DNA of 64,000 nucleotides from Verrucomicrobiota bacterium (lineage in GTDB: Bacteria; Verrucomicrobiota; Verrucomicrobiia; Verrucomicrobiales; DEV007), in NCBI GenBank assembly GCA_020630975.1, contig JAHDID010000014.1, positions 58,579 through 122,578 of the forward strand. The letters run 5' to 3'. The notes under the pieces are model-generated. The model ran no database searches and was not told the origin of the DNA. It saw nothing but the letters and a program-made list of their open reading frames with translations. Positions 1 to 9,573 of the stretch are shown here, in pieces (position 1 is the stretch's first letter; each line of letters begins with the position of its first letter). Both the position numbers and the translations under genes were made by a program.

Positions 1-90
1 GTCATTTTGGCGGCCACTTCTCAAGCCGCGCTGCAGCACGTCTCCCGCAGCATCCTGGAGGAGTACGGAGCCGACGCACTAGAAGAGTAA
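1..90 (+). CDS. 3' end of an unidentified protein (partial)
   Basis: Frame 1 is open from the first base of the window to a TAA at 88-90. It gives a 29-residue C-terminus ending in SILEEYGADALEE. The tail is helical and acidic, like the end of a cytosolic protein. The gene's body lies upstream of the window, so no function can be assigned. The next gene starts about 95 bases downstream on the same strand. Confidence 0.5.
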   Translation, partial: VILAATSQAALQHVSRSILEEYGADALEE

Positions 91-185
91 AGTGGCCCTC
101 TCGATACCTGAAAACCACTTGCAGGTACGGTAAATCCGAACTTGGGTGTCGATCTGTTTTCCGAGCCGGGCATTTGCCCCATACT

Positions 186-1148
186 ATGAGCAATCAAAAC
201 AATCGAAATCGCCCCGGGCAATCCTCCCGCAACAACAACTCACGCTCTTCGTCTAGAGGTGGAAACGGGGGCCAGCGCGGCAATGCCAAGGCGACTCCAA
301 AGAAACTCAGTCTGGTAGACAAGGTTTTGATCTTCTTCGGCTTCAAAGAAAAGCCGACCACTGGCAACAAGGGTAAGGGCAAAGGTACAGCCAAGAAAAC
401 TCCTACCAAACAGCCAGTCACCACAGAGCGCCTGTTCATCGGCAACCTGAGCTACAAAGTGACCGAGGAAGAATTAGCAGATTTTTTCAAAACCGCAGGA
501 ACGGTGAAGAAAGCCGAGATCGCCACGCACTCCAAGAGCAAGCGACCCAAGGGCTACGGCTTCATCACTATGGGCTCTGTCGCAGAGGCAGAGAAAGCTG
601 CTGCCACTCTCGATGGCAAAGCTCTCGATGGCCGTGAAGTCACCGTGACCGGTGCCAAAAGTGCTAACCGCTCTTCTGGCCCATCATCCAAGAAATCTGC
701 CGCCAATAAGAAACAAGGCGAGCGCCGTGACCGCCCCCAGGGCGACGGCAGGAGAGGTGGCGGCGAGCGCGGCGGCAGAGGTGGTCGCAACGAGCGTAGC
801 GGCGGTGGTAGAGGTGGCCGTGGCGGCCGCGGTAGCAAAGCCGATGCCGAGAGCACCGTCACTCCCATGGAGGTGCCTACTGTCTCGACACCGATGCTGA
901 CGATTTCGAATCTCACTAAAGACTTCGGCGAAGCAGAGCTTGGCGATTTGTTTTACGGCGTAGGCGATTTCGTGAAGAGCGATCTGAAAGAAGGCCTAGC
1001 CATGATCGAGATGAAGTCTGTCGATGATGCCCAGCAAGCCGTCCGCCTGCTGGATGGCAAAGACTTCATGGGGCAGACGCTCAGTGTAAAGGGCGACGAA
1101 GACGTCTCCTCCTGGGCATCGACCAACAGCGAAGAAGAGGAAGGCTAA
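186..1148 (+). CDS. RNA-binding protein with two RRM-type domains and an RGG-rich linker
   Basis: The protein has about 320 residues. An N-terminal basic, Gly/Ser/Arg/Asn-rich region is followed by a clear RRM with RNP2 (RLFIGNLSY) and RNP1 (KGYGFITM). A long Arg/Gly-rich segment with repeated RGG and GGRGG units comes next. A second, weaker RRM-like fold follows (PMLTISNLTKDF through FMGQTLSVK), in which the aromatic RNP1 positions are replaced (LAMIEM). The tail is acidic. RRM proteins bind single-stranded RNA, and RGG segments usually add non-specific RNA binding. Most bacterial RRM proteins are short single-domain proteins, so the two-domain plus RGG layout is unusual. An in-frame TTG lies at 174, but the ATG at 186 (MSNQNN) is the more natural start. 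The cellular role is unknown; cold-shock or mRNA-handling is inference only. Confidence 0.85.
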   Translation: MSNQNNRNRPGQSSRNNNSRSSSRGGNGGQRGNAKATPKKLSLVDKVLIFFGFKEKPTTGNKGKGKGTAKKTPTKQPVTTERLFIGNLSYKVTEEELADFFKTAGTVKKAEIATHSKSKRPKGYGFITMGSVAEAEKAAATLDGKALDGREVTVTGAKSANRSSGPSSKKSAANKKQGERRDRPQGDGRRGGGERGGRGGRNERSGGGRGGRGGRGSKADAESTVTPMEVPTVSTPMLTISNLTKDFGEAELGDLFYGVGDFVKSDLKEGLAMIEMKSVDDAQQAVRLLDGKDFMGQTLSVKGDEDVSSWASTNSEEEEG

Positions 1149-1299
1149 GCCGCACCTCCTCCCCCCTTCTTTACCAGCTTTGATTGGGATTTTAGCATCC
1201 CAAAAGTGAACAAAGTCTTTTCTCACCGAGGAAAGTCCTAGGAATTGCCGCGTGTTAGCGTTAGGTAATGGCGCTCAGCGGCGTAGAGCGATTTGCATC

Positions 1300-3624
1300 A
1301 TGGGGCCCAAAAAAAAATCCGGAATCAATCTCACCTTCACTCCGAAACCACAGACATCGGAGGGAACCACCACCACCACTCCCACAGCCCCCTCCCCAGC
1401 TACAGATCCTGCGGAGATCCAGATGATCCTGGACGCGCGGCATAGGAATCCCTTTGCCTTCCTCGGTCTACAGCACTCGGGCACTGGCTCTGGCATGGTG
1501 GTGCGCACCTTTCAGCCGGCGGCAGAGAGCATCACTGCTATCGTGCAGGGCCGAGATTTCCCCATGCGGCGCACGCATCAGGCTGGATTCTTCGAAGCCG
1601 AACTACCCGAGCTCGATCACCGGGCAGACTACATCTTTCGAGTCACCGACTATGAGGGCCATATCTCTACCCAGCGCGATGTCTACCAGTTTCCCACCCT
1701 GCTAGGCGATCAGGATCTTTATTTCTTTGGCGAAGGCACTCACAGAGGCCTGTGGAAAGTGCTCGGAGCACACCTGATCAAGGCCGCTCCCAGTGTGCAG
1801 ACCGCTCCAGGCGGCGACTTCAGCGAGACCGATCCTGTCAATGGAGTGCGCTTCACCGTATGGGCGCCCAATGCCTGGCGAGTCAGCGTGATCGGCGATT
1901 TCAACAATTGGGACGGCCGCGTACACCCGATGCGCAATCGTGATGGCGTGTGGGAGATCTTCGTTCCCAATATACTCCAGGGAGCTCACTATAAATTTGA
2001 GATCATCGGTCGCGATGGCGATCTATTGACCAAGAGCGATCCCTTTGCCTTTTACTCGCAGCATGGCATCGATACTGCCAGCATGGTGTACGATCTCGAT
2101 CGCTACCAGTGGTCGGACCAGGAGTGGATGGACAAGCGCGCCAGCCACGACCTATATCACTCGCCGATGAGCTGCTACGAGGTGCACCTCGGCTCCTGGA
2201 AGCGCAAGACCGAGGAGGACAATCGCATGCTCAGCTACATCGAGTATGCCACAGAGTTGGTCGACTATGTGGTGGAGATGGGCTTCACCCATATCGAGCT
2301 CATGCCAGTGTCGGAGTTTCCATTCGACGGCTCGTGGGGGTACCAGGTGTGCGGCTACTACGCGCCGACCAGCCGTTTTGGCTCGCCAGATGAGTTTCGC
2401 CACTTTGTCGATACCTGCCACCAGCGCGGTATCGGAGTGATCATGGACTGGGTGCCAGCTCACTTCCCGAAGGATGACCATGGTCTAGCCAAATTCGATG
2501 GCACCGCTCTCTACGAGCACGAAGATCCGCGCATGGGCGAGCACATGGACTGGGGGACTCTCATCTTCAACTACGGTCGAAATGAGGTGCGCAATTTCCT
2601 CGTCGCCAATGCTCTCTACTGGCTCAAGGAGTATCACATCGATGGTATCCGCGTGGATGCGGTGGCCTCCATGCTCTATCTCGACTACTCGCGCGAGGAC
2701 GGCGAGTGGCTACCCAATGAGCATGGTGGTAGGGAAAACCTAGCCGCTATCGAATTCCTCAAGCAGATGAATATGGCCTGCTACGAGGAGTGCCCCGGCA
2801 TCACCACCATCGCCGAGGAGTCGACCGCCTTTCAGGGAGTCTCTCGCCCCATCGACCAGGGTGGATTGGGATTCGGCTTCAAGTGGAACATGGGCTGGAT
2901 GAACGACTCGCTCGACTATATGAGCAAGCCGCCCATCTACCGCAAGCATCACCACGGCGAGGCGACCTTCTCGATGATCTATGCCTACACCGAAAACTAC
3001 ATCCTCGTGCTGAGCCACGATGAGGTGGTGCACGGCAAAGGCTCGATGGTCAATAAGATGCCCGGCGACAAGTGGCAACAACTCGCCAATCTGCGCATGT
3101 TTTACGGCTGGATGTTTGCCCACCCCGGTAAGAAGCTACTCTTCCAGGGCGATGAGTTTGCCCAGACCGCCGAGTGGGATCACGACCAGAGTATCGACTG
3201 GCACTTTCTCGACTACCCCGAGCATGCCGGCATCAAAAAAGCTGTGCAGGACCTCAATCGCCTCTACATATCCGAGCCAGCGCTCTACGAGATCGATCAC
3301 GAGCCCGGTGGATTCGAGTGGATCCTCCATGACGATGCCGAGAATAGTGTCTTCGCCTTTGTCCGCTATGGTCGCAACAGCGAGCGCATCGTAGTGCTCA
3401 TCAATGCCACCCCAGTGGTTCGCGCCAACTACCGAGTCGGCGTACCGATGCCCGGTTTCTACGAAGAGATTTTCAACTCCGACTCCGAACTATACGGCGG
3501 TGCCAATACCGGCAATCAAGGCGGTATACCGAGTGAAGCCTACGGCTCCCACGGCAGAGATCATTCTATCGTGATCAAGCTGCCACCACTAGCCACCGTA
3601 TTTTTCAAAATGCGCGAGGTCTAA
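1300..3624 (+). CDS. glgB: 1,4-alpha-glucan branching enzyme (GH13)
   Basis: This enzyme makes alpha-1,6 branches in glycogen by cutting and transferring alpha-1,4 chains. A low-complexity Thr/Pro-rich start precedes the N1 carbohydrate-binding region, a CBM48 domain (NGVRFTVWAPNAWRVSVIGDFNNW), the GH13 barrel and a C-terminal beta domain. All catalytic regions are visible: DWVPAHFPKD, DGIRVDAVAS with the nucleophile near D453, AEEST (Glu 506-507) and LSHDEVVHGKG with the transition-state Asp near 574 (numbering from the ATG). The length of about 774 residues fits the long type with the N1 domain. A GTG at 1252 would add 16 residues, but the ATG at 1300 starts a more typical N-terminus. No other glycogen gene is adjacent. 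The gene is followed by a 21-bp repeat pair and REP-like hairpins. Confidence 0.95.
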   Translation: MGPKKKSGINLTFTPKPQTSEGTTTTTPTAPSPATDPAEIQMILDARHRNPFAFLGLQHSGTGSGMVVRTFQPAAESITAIVQGRDFPMRRTHQAGFFEAELPELDHRADYIFRVTDYEGHISTQRDVYQFPTLLGDQDLYFFGEGTHRGLWKVLGAHLIKAAPSVQTAPGGDFSETDPVNGVRFTVWAPNAWRVSVIGDFNNWDGRVHPMRNRDGVWEIFVPNILQGAHYKFEIIGRDGDLLTKSDPFAFYSQHGIDTASMVYDLDRYQWSDQEWMDKRASHDLYHSPMSCYEVHLGSWKRKTEEDNRMLSYIEYATELVDYVVEMGFTHIELMPVSEFPFDGSWGYQVCGYYAPTSRFGSPDEFRHFVDTCHQRGIGVIMDWVPAHFPKDDHGLAKFDGTALYEHEDPRMGEHMDWGTLIFNYGRNEVRNFLVANALYWLKEYHIDGIRVDAVASMLYLDYSREDGEWLPNEHGGRENLAAIEFLKQMNMACYEECPGITTIAEESTAFQGVSRPIDQGGLGFGFKWNMGWMNDSLDYMSKPPIYRKHHHGEATFSMIYAYTENYILVLSHDEVVHGKGSMVNKMPGDKWQQLANLRMFYGWMFAHPGKKLLFQGDEFAQTAEWDHDQSIDWHFLDYPEHAGIKKAVQDLNRLYISEPALYEIDHEPGGFEWILHDDAENSVFAFVRYGRNSERIVVLINATPVVRANYRVGVPMPGFYEEIFNSDSELYGGANTGNQGGIPSEAYGSHGRDHSIVIKLPPLATVFFKMREV

Positions 3625-3632
3625 ACACCAAA

Positions 3633-3680
3633 TTCAATAGGGTACAGTTTTGACTGAATAGGGTACAACGCGGGTACAAC
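3633..3680 (+). repeat. 21-bp-spaced GGGTACAA motif, copy 1 (with an extra half unit)
   Basis: TTCAATAGGGTACAG at 3633-3647 is followed exactly 21 bp later by CTGAATAGGGTACAA at 3654-3668. A third GGGTACAA core lies at 3672-3679, 11 bp after the second core. The element starts 8 nt after the glgB stop codon. The same double motif occurs at about 11.9, 17.0 and 35.9 kb, always reading in this direction on the + strand. Its function is unknown. Confidence 0.8.
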
Positions 3681-3688
3681 GCTACACA

Positions 3689-3778
3689 GTGCCGGTAGGC
3701 ACGACAGATAATAGCCGGTGGTGAAGCATAGCGGAACCACCGGACCAAGCGCCAAATAAAGCTAGCCCCGGCAGGGGC
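3689..3778. repeat. REP-like cluster of three short hairpins
   Basis: Three perfect stem-loops lie between the convergent glgB and sulfatase genes. They are GTGCC-ggta-GGCAC (3689-3702), CCGGTGGT...ACCACCGG (3715-3743) and GCCCC-ggca-GGGGC (3765-3778). The first and third are each followed by GACAGA, which suggests a duplicated unit around a central hairpin. This resembles REP/BIME-type extragenic palindromes. It may also act as a transcription end for the flanking convergent genes, though there is no T-run. Confidence 0.65.
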
Positions 3779-3823
3779 GACAGACGCAGGCAAAGAAGAC
3801 AGGCTTCAGTCATGCGGCTGTTG

Positions 3824-6805
3824 TTACTTTGTGCGACCTTGAGCATACTCCTGCCGCTCAGCCAGCGCCGCTCGCATCTCCTCTAGCCGCTGCTGCACAT
3901 GCTCTTTACCTGCTAGGTTATTTTTCTCAGTCGGATCATTGGTCAGATTGTAGAGTTCCTCACCATCGGGCCATTTGGCATAGCGCCAGCGTTGATTGCG
4001 GATGGCGTAGCCTAGGTTTTTGGGGCCGCGAGTGACGACGCTGTAGGCGTATTTCTTTTTGCCCATCCGCTCGGGGTGATCGAGTAGCGGTCGCAAAGAG
4101 GCTCCCTGCAGATGCTCGGGCGGTGTGAGACCTGCTAGCTGGGCAAAGGTGGGATAGATATCGACCAGCTCGACCATCGCCTGCGAGCGGGTGCCACCCT
4201 GAGTGAGTCCCGGAGCGCGTACGATGAAGGGGACCCGCGCTCCGATATCGAAAAGGGTGACCTTTCCCCAGATGAAGTGATCGCCTAGGTGGTAGCCGTG
4301 GTCAGAGGTAAATACGATGATGGTATCCTCCCAATGGCCGGAGTCTTTGAGTGCATCGAGCACGATGGCTAGCTGCGCGTCGATGAAGGAGACGCAGGCA
4401 TGGTAAGCCTGCATGTACTCGCGGCGTAGCTCATCATTCTCTTTAGCGAATTCAAAGCCAAACGCTTCATAGCGCTTCGAGATGGCACCCATGGGTAAGC
4501 TGTCCCAGAGATTGGCGCGGTCGGGAGTGTACTCGATTTTGTCGAGCGGGTAGAGATCGAAATACTTGTCAGGTGCGAGGAATGGGACGTGTGGCTTCTG
4601 GATGCCGCAGGCGATGAAGAAAGGCTGGTCGCCATAGGCTTTTTCCTCTAGCCAGGTCGCCACTTGGCGGGCGTTTTTGCCGTCTTTGTGCTGGGCATCG
4701 GTCAGACCACTGCGGCCATAGCCAGGCGGGGTCTGGGCATCGAGTTTGGACTTGGCGGCTTTTTCTGCTTCTTTCCAGGCTTTGCGGTTTTCGCGTTTGT
4801 CGATAGGGCCGTGCTCCGCCTCGAATGCCTTGCGAGCAGCTGTGACTACGGGTAGCTCATCATTGAGGTAGCGGATATTTTCGTGCCAAGCGATGTCGCC
4901 GTGATCGGCTTTGGTATTGTGGAAAACTTTGCCGACACTGGCGGTCCAGTAGCCGCTATCTTTAAAGAATTGGGGCATCGTGACTGTCCCAGGGCGAGTC
5001 TCGCGGATATCATCATTATTGTTGAGTACACGAGTCGACTCGGGGTAGAGACCATTGAGGAATGAGGCTCGCGATGGACCACACACAGGGTACTGGCAGT
5101 AGGCATTGGGGAAAGTCATACCCTCGCTGGCTAGTCGAGCTAGAGTGGGGGTATGGATCGGGCTGTATCCATTGGGTGAGGTGTGAGTATTCAGATCGTC
5201 GCAGACGATGAATAGAATGTTCTTGCCGTTGCCTTTCTTTTTCGCGCTGGGCTGTGGCTGAGTTTTGTCTTTGCTCGCTGCAGGGACATAGCCGGGCTTG
5301 GATTTGGCATTACCTTTATCTTTTTCCCAGCGGTAGGTCTCGCCTTCTAGGACCAGGTCTTTGTTGGTGTTCCATTTGGTTTCGGGTGCTGCGAAAGTTG
5401 GGGGGGCTTTGGCAGCCATCTCTGCCTTTCGCTCGCTGTGCTCGGGTGCAGCCGCTAGATTGTGCCACTCGTTGGGGTCAGCCTGCAGATCGTAGAGCTC
5501 TTCACCGTTTTTGTAATGAATGTAGCGCCAATCCCGATTGATGATGGCGTACTCCTCTGGCTCCATATGTGGGAGAAAGATGTCCCGGTCCTCGGCCTTT
5601 TCCGGTTCGCGGAGAGTGGTGGCGAGCGATGTGCCTTCTAGCGATTGTGCGGGCGCAGGCAGATCACACATCTCGACTAGCGTGGGGTACATGTCGATCA
5701 GGCTCACGGTCACATCAGTTTTCACGCCTTGTGCCACGCCCGGTCCTGCCCAGATGAAGGGCACATTCGAGGTGCGCTCCCACAGGGTGTGTTTGCCCCA
5801 GTCGCCTTTCTCTCCGTGATGATAGCCGTGGTCGCTCCACAGCACGACAATGGTGTTATCGGCATGAGGACTGGCATCGAGAGCATCGAGCACGCGGCCC
5901 ATCATGGCATCGGCATAGCTGATGCAGGCGAGGTAGCCGTGGATGGCATCATCGACCGCATCGAGCCCCTCCAGCTTCTGGTGGATGCGCGAGCGAGCGG
6001 TCTTCATCTTTTTGATGTGCTCGGGCAGATCATCGAGATCGTCGCTTTTGTAGGGAGGTAGCTCGATCTGCTCGACATCGTAGAGGTCGAAATATTTCTG
6101 CGGGCAGTAGTTGGGGAAGTGTGGGGCATAGATGCCGCAGGCGAGAAAAAAAGGCTTATCCTGAGGCTGCTTCAGCTGCTCGACTGCCCAATTGATCCGC
6201 TGGGTATCAGCCATCCCTTCCTCTTTATCATCGGGGATCGCGCCCCATTCCATGAACAGGCCACCGGTCACTTTGGCATCGGCCTGCTGATTGTAGATCG
6301 AGGCGGGAAATGGATCGGGGAATGGCGTCTCCTCGCTCCACGAGTTGAGTGGCCAGCCGCTGGTACGCTGGGAGAGATTGCGCAGGTAAAACTCCGTCCA
6401 GCCTCTCTGATCGATAGCTCCAGTCGGGTGGTGATAGAGTTTGCCCGTGCCCAGAGTGGTGTAGCCTGCTTTGGCAAAGGAGGTCTGCATCGACTCGATC
6501 TCTGGGCGATTCACATAGTAGTGAGCCGTGCGATAGCAGCCAGTGGTCGAGGCATATTGACCAGAAAAGATAGCAGCTCGCGATGGTGCGCAGAAGACCC
6601 CTGCCGTATGGGCATTGGAAAAATTCACCCCACGAGCGGCGAGTTTATCGAAGTTGGGGGTGATCGCGCGCGGCGTGGTGCCCAGGCAGCCGATCCAGTC
6701 ATTCATATCGTCGACGGCTAGAAAGAGCACATTGGGCCTGTCTTCAGCAGCACTTAGCGATAGGAATAAAAGTGCCGACAGAGCAGCAGCAAACAATGGT
6801 TTCAT
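3824..6805 (-). CDS. Secreted two-domain sulfatase (tandem type I sulfatase fusion)
   Basis: This 993-residue protein has a signal peptide (residues 1-20) and two complete type I sulfatase domains. Domain 1 (about 24-465) opens with [15 protein letters not shown] and has the formylglycine signature CAPSR at C72, then [18 protein letters not shown]. Domain 2 (about 528-985) opens with [11 protein letters not shown] and has CGPSR at C575, then [20 protein letters not shown] Lys/Pro-rich linker (about 466-525) joins them. Type I sulfatases hydrolyse sulfate esters and need an anaerobic or FGE maturase to convert the Cys. Both halves look like the iduronate-2-sulfatase-like branch, so sulfated polysaccharide in the periplasm or outside the cell is the likely substrate. 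A normal sulfatase is about 450-550 residues, so this is a fusion or internal duplication with both active sites kept. No maturase gene is in the window. Confidence 0.93.
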   Translation of the reverse strand: MKPLFAAALSALLFLSLSAAEDRPNVLFLAVDDMNDWIGCLGTTPRAITPNFDKLAARGVNFSNAHTAGVFCAPSRAAIFSGQYASTTGCYRTAHYYVNRPEIESMQTSFAKAGYTTLGTGKLYHHPTGAIDQRGWTEFYLRNLSQRTSGWPLNSWSEETPFPDPFPASIYNQQADAKVTGGLFMEWGAIPDDKEEGMADTQRINWAVEQLKQPQDKPFFLACGIYAPHFPNYCPQKYFDLYDVEQIELPPYKSDDLDDLPEHIKKMKTARSRIHQKLEGLDAVDDAIHGYLACISYADAMMGRVLDALDASPHADNTIVVLWSDHGYHHGEKGDWGKHTLWERTSNVPFIWAGPGVAQGVKTDVTVSLIDMYPTLVEMCDLPAPAQSLEGTSLATTLREPEKAEDRDIFLPHMEPEEYAIINRDWRYIHYKNGEELYDLQADPNEWHNLAAAPEHSERKAEMAAKAPPTFAAPETKWNTNKDLVLEGETYRWEKDKGNAKSKPGYVPAASKDKTQPQPSAKKKGNGKNILFIVCDDLNTHTSPNGYSPIHTPTLARLASEGMTFPNAYCQYPVCGPSRASFLNGLYPESTRVLNNNDDIRETRPGTVTMPQFFKDSGYWTASVGKVFHNTKADHGDIAWHENIRYLNDELPVVTAARKAFEAEHGPIDKRENRKAWKEAEKAAKSKLDAQTPPGYGRSGLTDAQHKDGKNARQVATWLEEKAYGDQPFFIACGIQKPHVPFLAPDKYFDLYPLDKIEYTPDRANLWDSLPMGAISKRYEAFGFEFAKENDELRREYMQAYHACVSFIDAQLAIVLDALKDSGHWEDTIIVFTSDHGYHLGDHFIWGKVTLFDIGARVPFIVRAPGLTQGGTRSQAMVELVDIYPTFAQLAGLTPPEHLQGASLRPLLDHPERMGKKKYAYSVVTRGPKNLGYAIRNQRWRYAKWPDGEELYNLTNDPTEKNNLAGKEHVQQRLEEMRAALAERQEYAQGRTK

Positions 6806-6872
6806 CAGGCATTATCGCCGAGATTGGAGGGTTTAGGACTGCAGGGTTGTGACGTGATCACGATGCCCACAC

Positions 6873-9398
6873 TCAATATCGAATCGAGTTCTCTCGTAGC
6901 CATGCTCTAGCAGAGTCTGCGACTTGATCAGCGCTGCGGCCATTGAGTAAGATCTGGATATAGGCGAGATCGGCATCCTTTTCATCAGTTAGTTCTTTGG
7001 GGCGCTCTGGGTGAGGGAGGTAGCTGGAGTAGGTGTAGTAGCCATCTTCACCCACATCCACACCGGGTAATTTTTTGAAGGCTTTCACTGCCGTGTCGTA
7101 CTTATCCCGCTCGAAATTGTAGACCTTGATCCCTGGGGCATCCTTGCGACAGGCATTGAGCATTTTGATGACTAGCTCAGGTTCGTTTTGCATGAAATAG
7201 GAAACCAATAAGAACGAACTGAAGTAGAGAGAACTCTGGCGAAAGTTGTCCCCATCGATGTAGTCAAACCACTGCGATCGAGTCATGGTGAGCAGCTGCT
7301 CAAATGAATGCACCCCGGGTACAGTTTTTCCGGCTTCGATCCAGCCACGTCTCCAGCGTTCGCGATTTTTGGCATCGGTCACGATGGCACCGACCATAGC
7401 CGAGTGGCGAAACTCATGGGTATAGCGAGGCATGTGGTCGACATACTCGGCAGAGCCTTCGATGAAAAAGATCGGCAATCTGCGTAGGATGTCATGCATC
7501 ATCATGTGAGTGATCTCGTGCACCAGAGTGTCCTTGCTGAATTCGATCGTCATGATCTTTTGGCCCATGGTGTCGAGCTCGTCCGACTCTCTGACACTGC
7601 CGCGCTCGACGGGCATCATAAATGCCTTTTTGCTACGCATGTAGACTCCGCTACTCATAGGTGGGCCGCCGGCTAGCTTGTAGCCCTGCTCAGTATCATA
7701 GAGATGGGCTCGGTAGTAGCCATCCACAGGAGAGGCCTGTATACCAAATGGCGACTTGGCCAGCAACTCACGCGTCGCCTCGAATAGCCTAGCCAATCCC
7801 TCCATCTGTAGCTCGGTGATGGGGTGGCGCCCATGCAGGGTGAAGTGAAAGTTCTTGGTGGTGTAGATATACTTTCCCTCAGAGGATTCATCTTTTTGGA
7901 ACCGAGCTTGGGAGATGCCTTTGCGGGGAAAACTGAGCGACGATGGCCACATATTTTTGGTGGTCACGGTCGACTCCCCGACACTGGCTAATATGCTCTC
8001 GTAGTCGATCGCCTTTTTCACATTGGCCAACACATAAGCTTGATCGCGGATCGAGAACGCTTGGATGGGGATCTGAAATTCGCGCCCATTGTCGGACTGC
8101 AGGGTGATCTTGCCATCAGTGTGAAAGCCTCTCAATTCAGCCGATAGAGATTTCCCTGCCTGATTGGTCCACATCCGTGGCCGGCGGATCGTAGCGGCAC
8201 TCAGGGATTGCCATCGCTCCTTCTCATACTCTTGGTAGGCACGGCTCAGCTCACTCCATTCGGGTGCCTTGCCGCTGGGTAGTGCCACTTGATTGATCGC
8301 AGCTTCGTCGGCCCCTCCTTTAGCCGTGGTCATGATCTTGTTTGCCCAGACTTTGCCCTCGGGCTGCAGTAGGCGGTAGTACCCTGTCGCAAAGAAGCTG
8401 GCTTTGCGTAGCTGGCGACGGTAGGTGGGCTCGCTGACTCCTTTGCGGTCTTTCTCGCTGGAGTCCATCCACTGGTCGTAGTCGATGGAGGGCACTGCGG
8501 CTAACCACTTCTGAGCCGCTTCACGATTAAATTCCTCTCGCCACTCAGCGAATGCCGCAGCCGGGAAGACTGCTCTACCGCGCTGCGGGATGCGACTGAC
8601 CAATCGGCGAAAACCATAGTAGAGCCACATCGGTAGATCATCGCAGCCAGACTCTCGGGCGAGTAGCTCGAAAAGCTCCATGCGGAAGTAGCGATTGGCC
8701 GCTGCTGTGTCGAATGAGATTTCGCCATCCTGGGTGGTGATACCGAGCATACCATCGACACAAGTCACCGAGGAGAGCTTGTTTGATCTGCCTGGGGAGG
8801 AGAGTTTGGTAGCTTCTTTTAGCGTCTCGACATCGTCGAAAAAATGGATGTTCCAGTGTGTCGCATCACCATCGCTGGATCGTTTGAGTAATTCGGGCGA
8901 GACTAGCTCGATTGATAGCAGGGTACTCTCAGCGAGCAGTGCGAGATCCTTTCGGACCTGGGCGGGGAAGTCTCGCTGGGCGTGGTAGCGGAAGTGTCCA
9001 CTGGTCCAGACATGGGGCCAGTCTCCATCTGCCGTGCCTGCTTGGATCTCTGCATCCTGTGGATCGACGTAGAGGATCTCTGGCCAAGTCGATCCGGTGG
9101 TGGCGAGTTTTGGGGTCAGGATATGCTCTGCCATCTGGCTCTCCAGAGCGCTTTTGATGTGCAGTAGATCTGCTTCGACAAAGGCATTTACTGGTACATT
9201 TACCGTCTTACCAGCAGCATTGGCTAGCGTGACCTTGCCATTGGCGAATTGGCTCAGTTTTGCCTCCATCTTAGTGCCGGTAGTCGAGGTCCACTGCCGG
9301 AGGCCGGCCTCTTGTCCTTCGAGATGGGACAGGAGAAAAATGACGACGAAGTAACAAGAGCAGAAGCGGGTCCAGAGGTGGGGAGGACAGAGATTCAT
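6873..9398 (-). CDS. Exported protein with duplicated SHD1-like modules and an HExxH metallopeptidase-like domain
   Basis: An N-terminal hydrophobic segment ending near HLEGQEAG looks like a signal sequence. The protein is two related halves. Each opens with an SHD1-like beta domain (RQWTSTTGTKMEAKL... and RMWTNQAGKSLSAEL...), a module common in planctomycete and verrucomicrobial exported proteins, followed by an alpha-rich domain. Only the second half carries a zinc-peptidase signature: HEITH at residues 627-631 (from the ATG at 9398) with a downstream Glu in FIEGSAEY (about 647), a gluzincin-like layout. The first half lacks HExxH and may be structural. A TTG at 9440 extends the frame, but the ATG at 9398 fits the signal better. 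The gene is divergent from the secreted protein at 9574. The substrate is unknown. Confidence 0.75.
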   Translation of the reverse strand: MNLCPPHLWTRFCSCYFVVIFLLSHLEGQEAGLRQWTSTTGTKMEAKLSQFANGKVTLANAAGKTVNVPVNAFVEADLLHIKSALESQMAEHILTPKLATTGSTWPEILYVDPQDAEIQAGTADGDWPHVWTSGHFRYHAQRDFPAQVRKDLALLAESTLLSIELVSPELLKRSSDGDATHWNIHFFDDVETLKEATKLSSPGRSNKLSSVTCVDGMLGITTQDGEISFDTAAANRYFRMELFELLARESGCDDLPMWLYYGFRRLVSRIPQRGRAVFPAAAFAEWREEFNREAAQKWLAAVPSIDYDQWMDSSEKDRKGVSEPTYRRQLRKASFFATGYYRLLQPEGKVWANKIMTTAKGGADEAAINQVALPSGKAPEWSELSRAYQEYEKERWQSLSAATIRRPRMWTNQAGKSLSAELRGFHTDGKITLQSDNGREFQIPIQAFSIRDQAYVLANVKKAIDYESILASVGESTVTTKNMWPSSLSFPRKGISQARFQKDESSEGKYIYTTKNFHFTLHGRHPITELQMEGLARLFEATRELLAKSPFGIQASPVDGYYRAHLYDTEQGYKLAGGPPMSSGVYMRSKKAFMMPVERGSVRESDELDTMGQKIMTIEFSKDTLVHEITHMMMHDILRRLPIFFIEGSAEYVDHMPRYTHEFRHSAMVGAIVTDAKNRERWRRGWIEAGKTVPGVHSFEQLLTMTRSQWFDYIDGDNFRQSSLYFSSFLLVSYFMQNEPELVIKMLNACRKDAPGIKVYNFERDKYDTAVKAFKKLPGVDVGEDGYYTYSSYLPHPERPKELTDEKDADLAYIQILLNGRSADQVADSARAWLRENSIRY

Positions 9399-9573
9399 GT
9401 GGAGGAGATGATCTGAATGAATCGTGAAAGTGTCAATCAATGTATGAAAGAGTCGATTAACAAATGCTTATTACTTCCGACTCTTAATCACGGTAAGCCA
9501 ATTTGAAACAAAATTGCAGAAATGCGATAATTGTAATTTACATAAAAATCATATCGAGTATAATTTAACGATC

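Noticed and set aside
554-916. 120-residue frame on the - strand
   Set aside because: It is a mirror of the Arg/Gly-rich linker of the RRM gene and is almost all Pro/Arg/Leu.
6119-6721. 200-residue + strand frame opposite the first sulfatase domain
   Set aside because: The sulfatase reading on the - strand has a signal peptide and catalytic motifs; the opposite frame has none.
9440-9514. Longer TTG starts for the divergent genes at 9398 and 9574
   Set aside because: They would place polar residues ahead of clear signal peptides; the ATGs at 9398 and 9574 are preferred.
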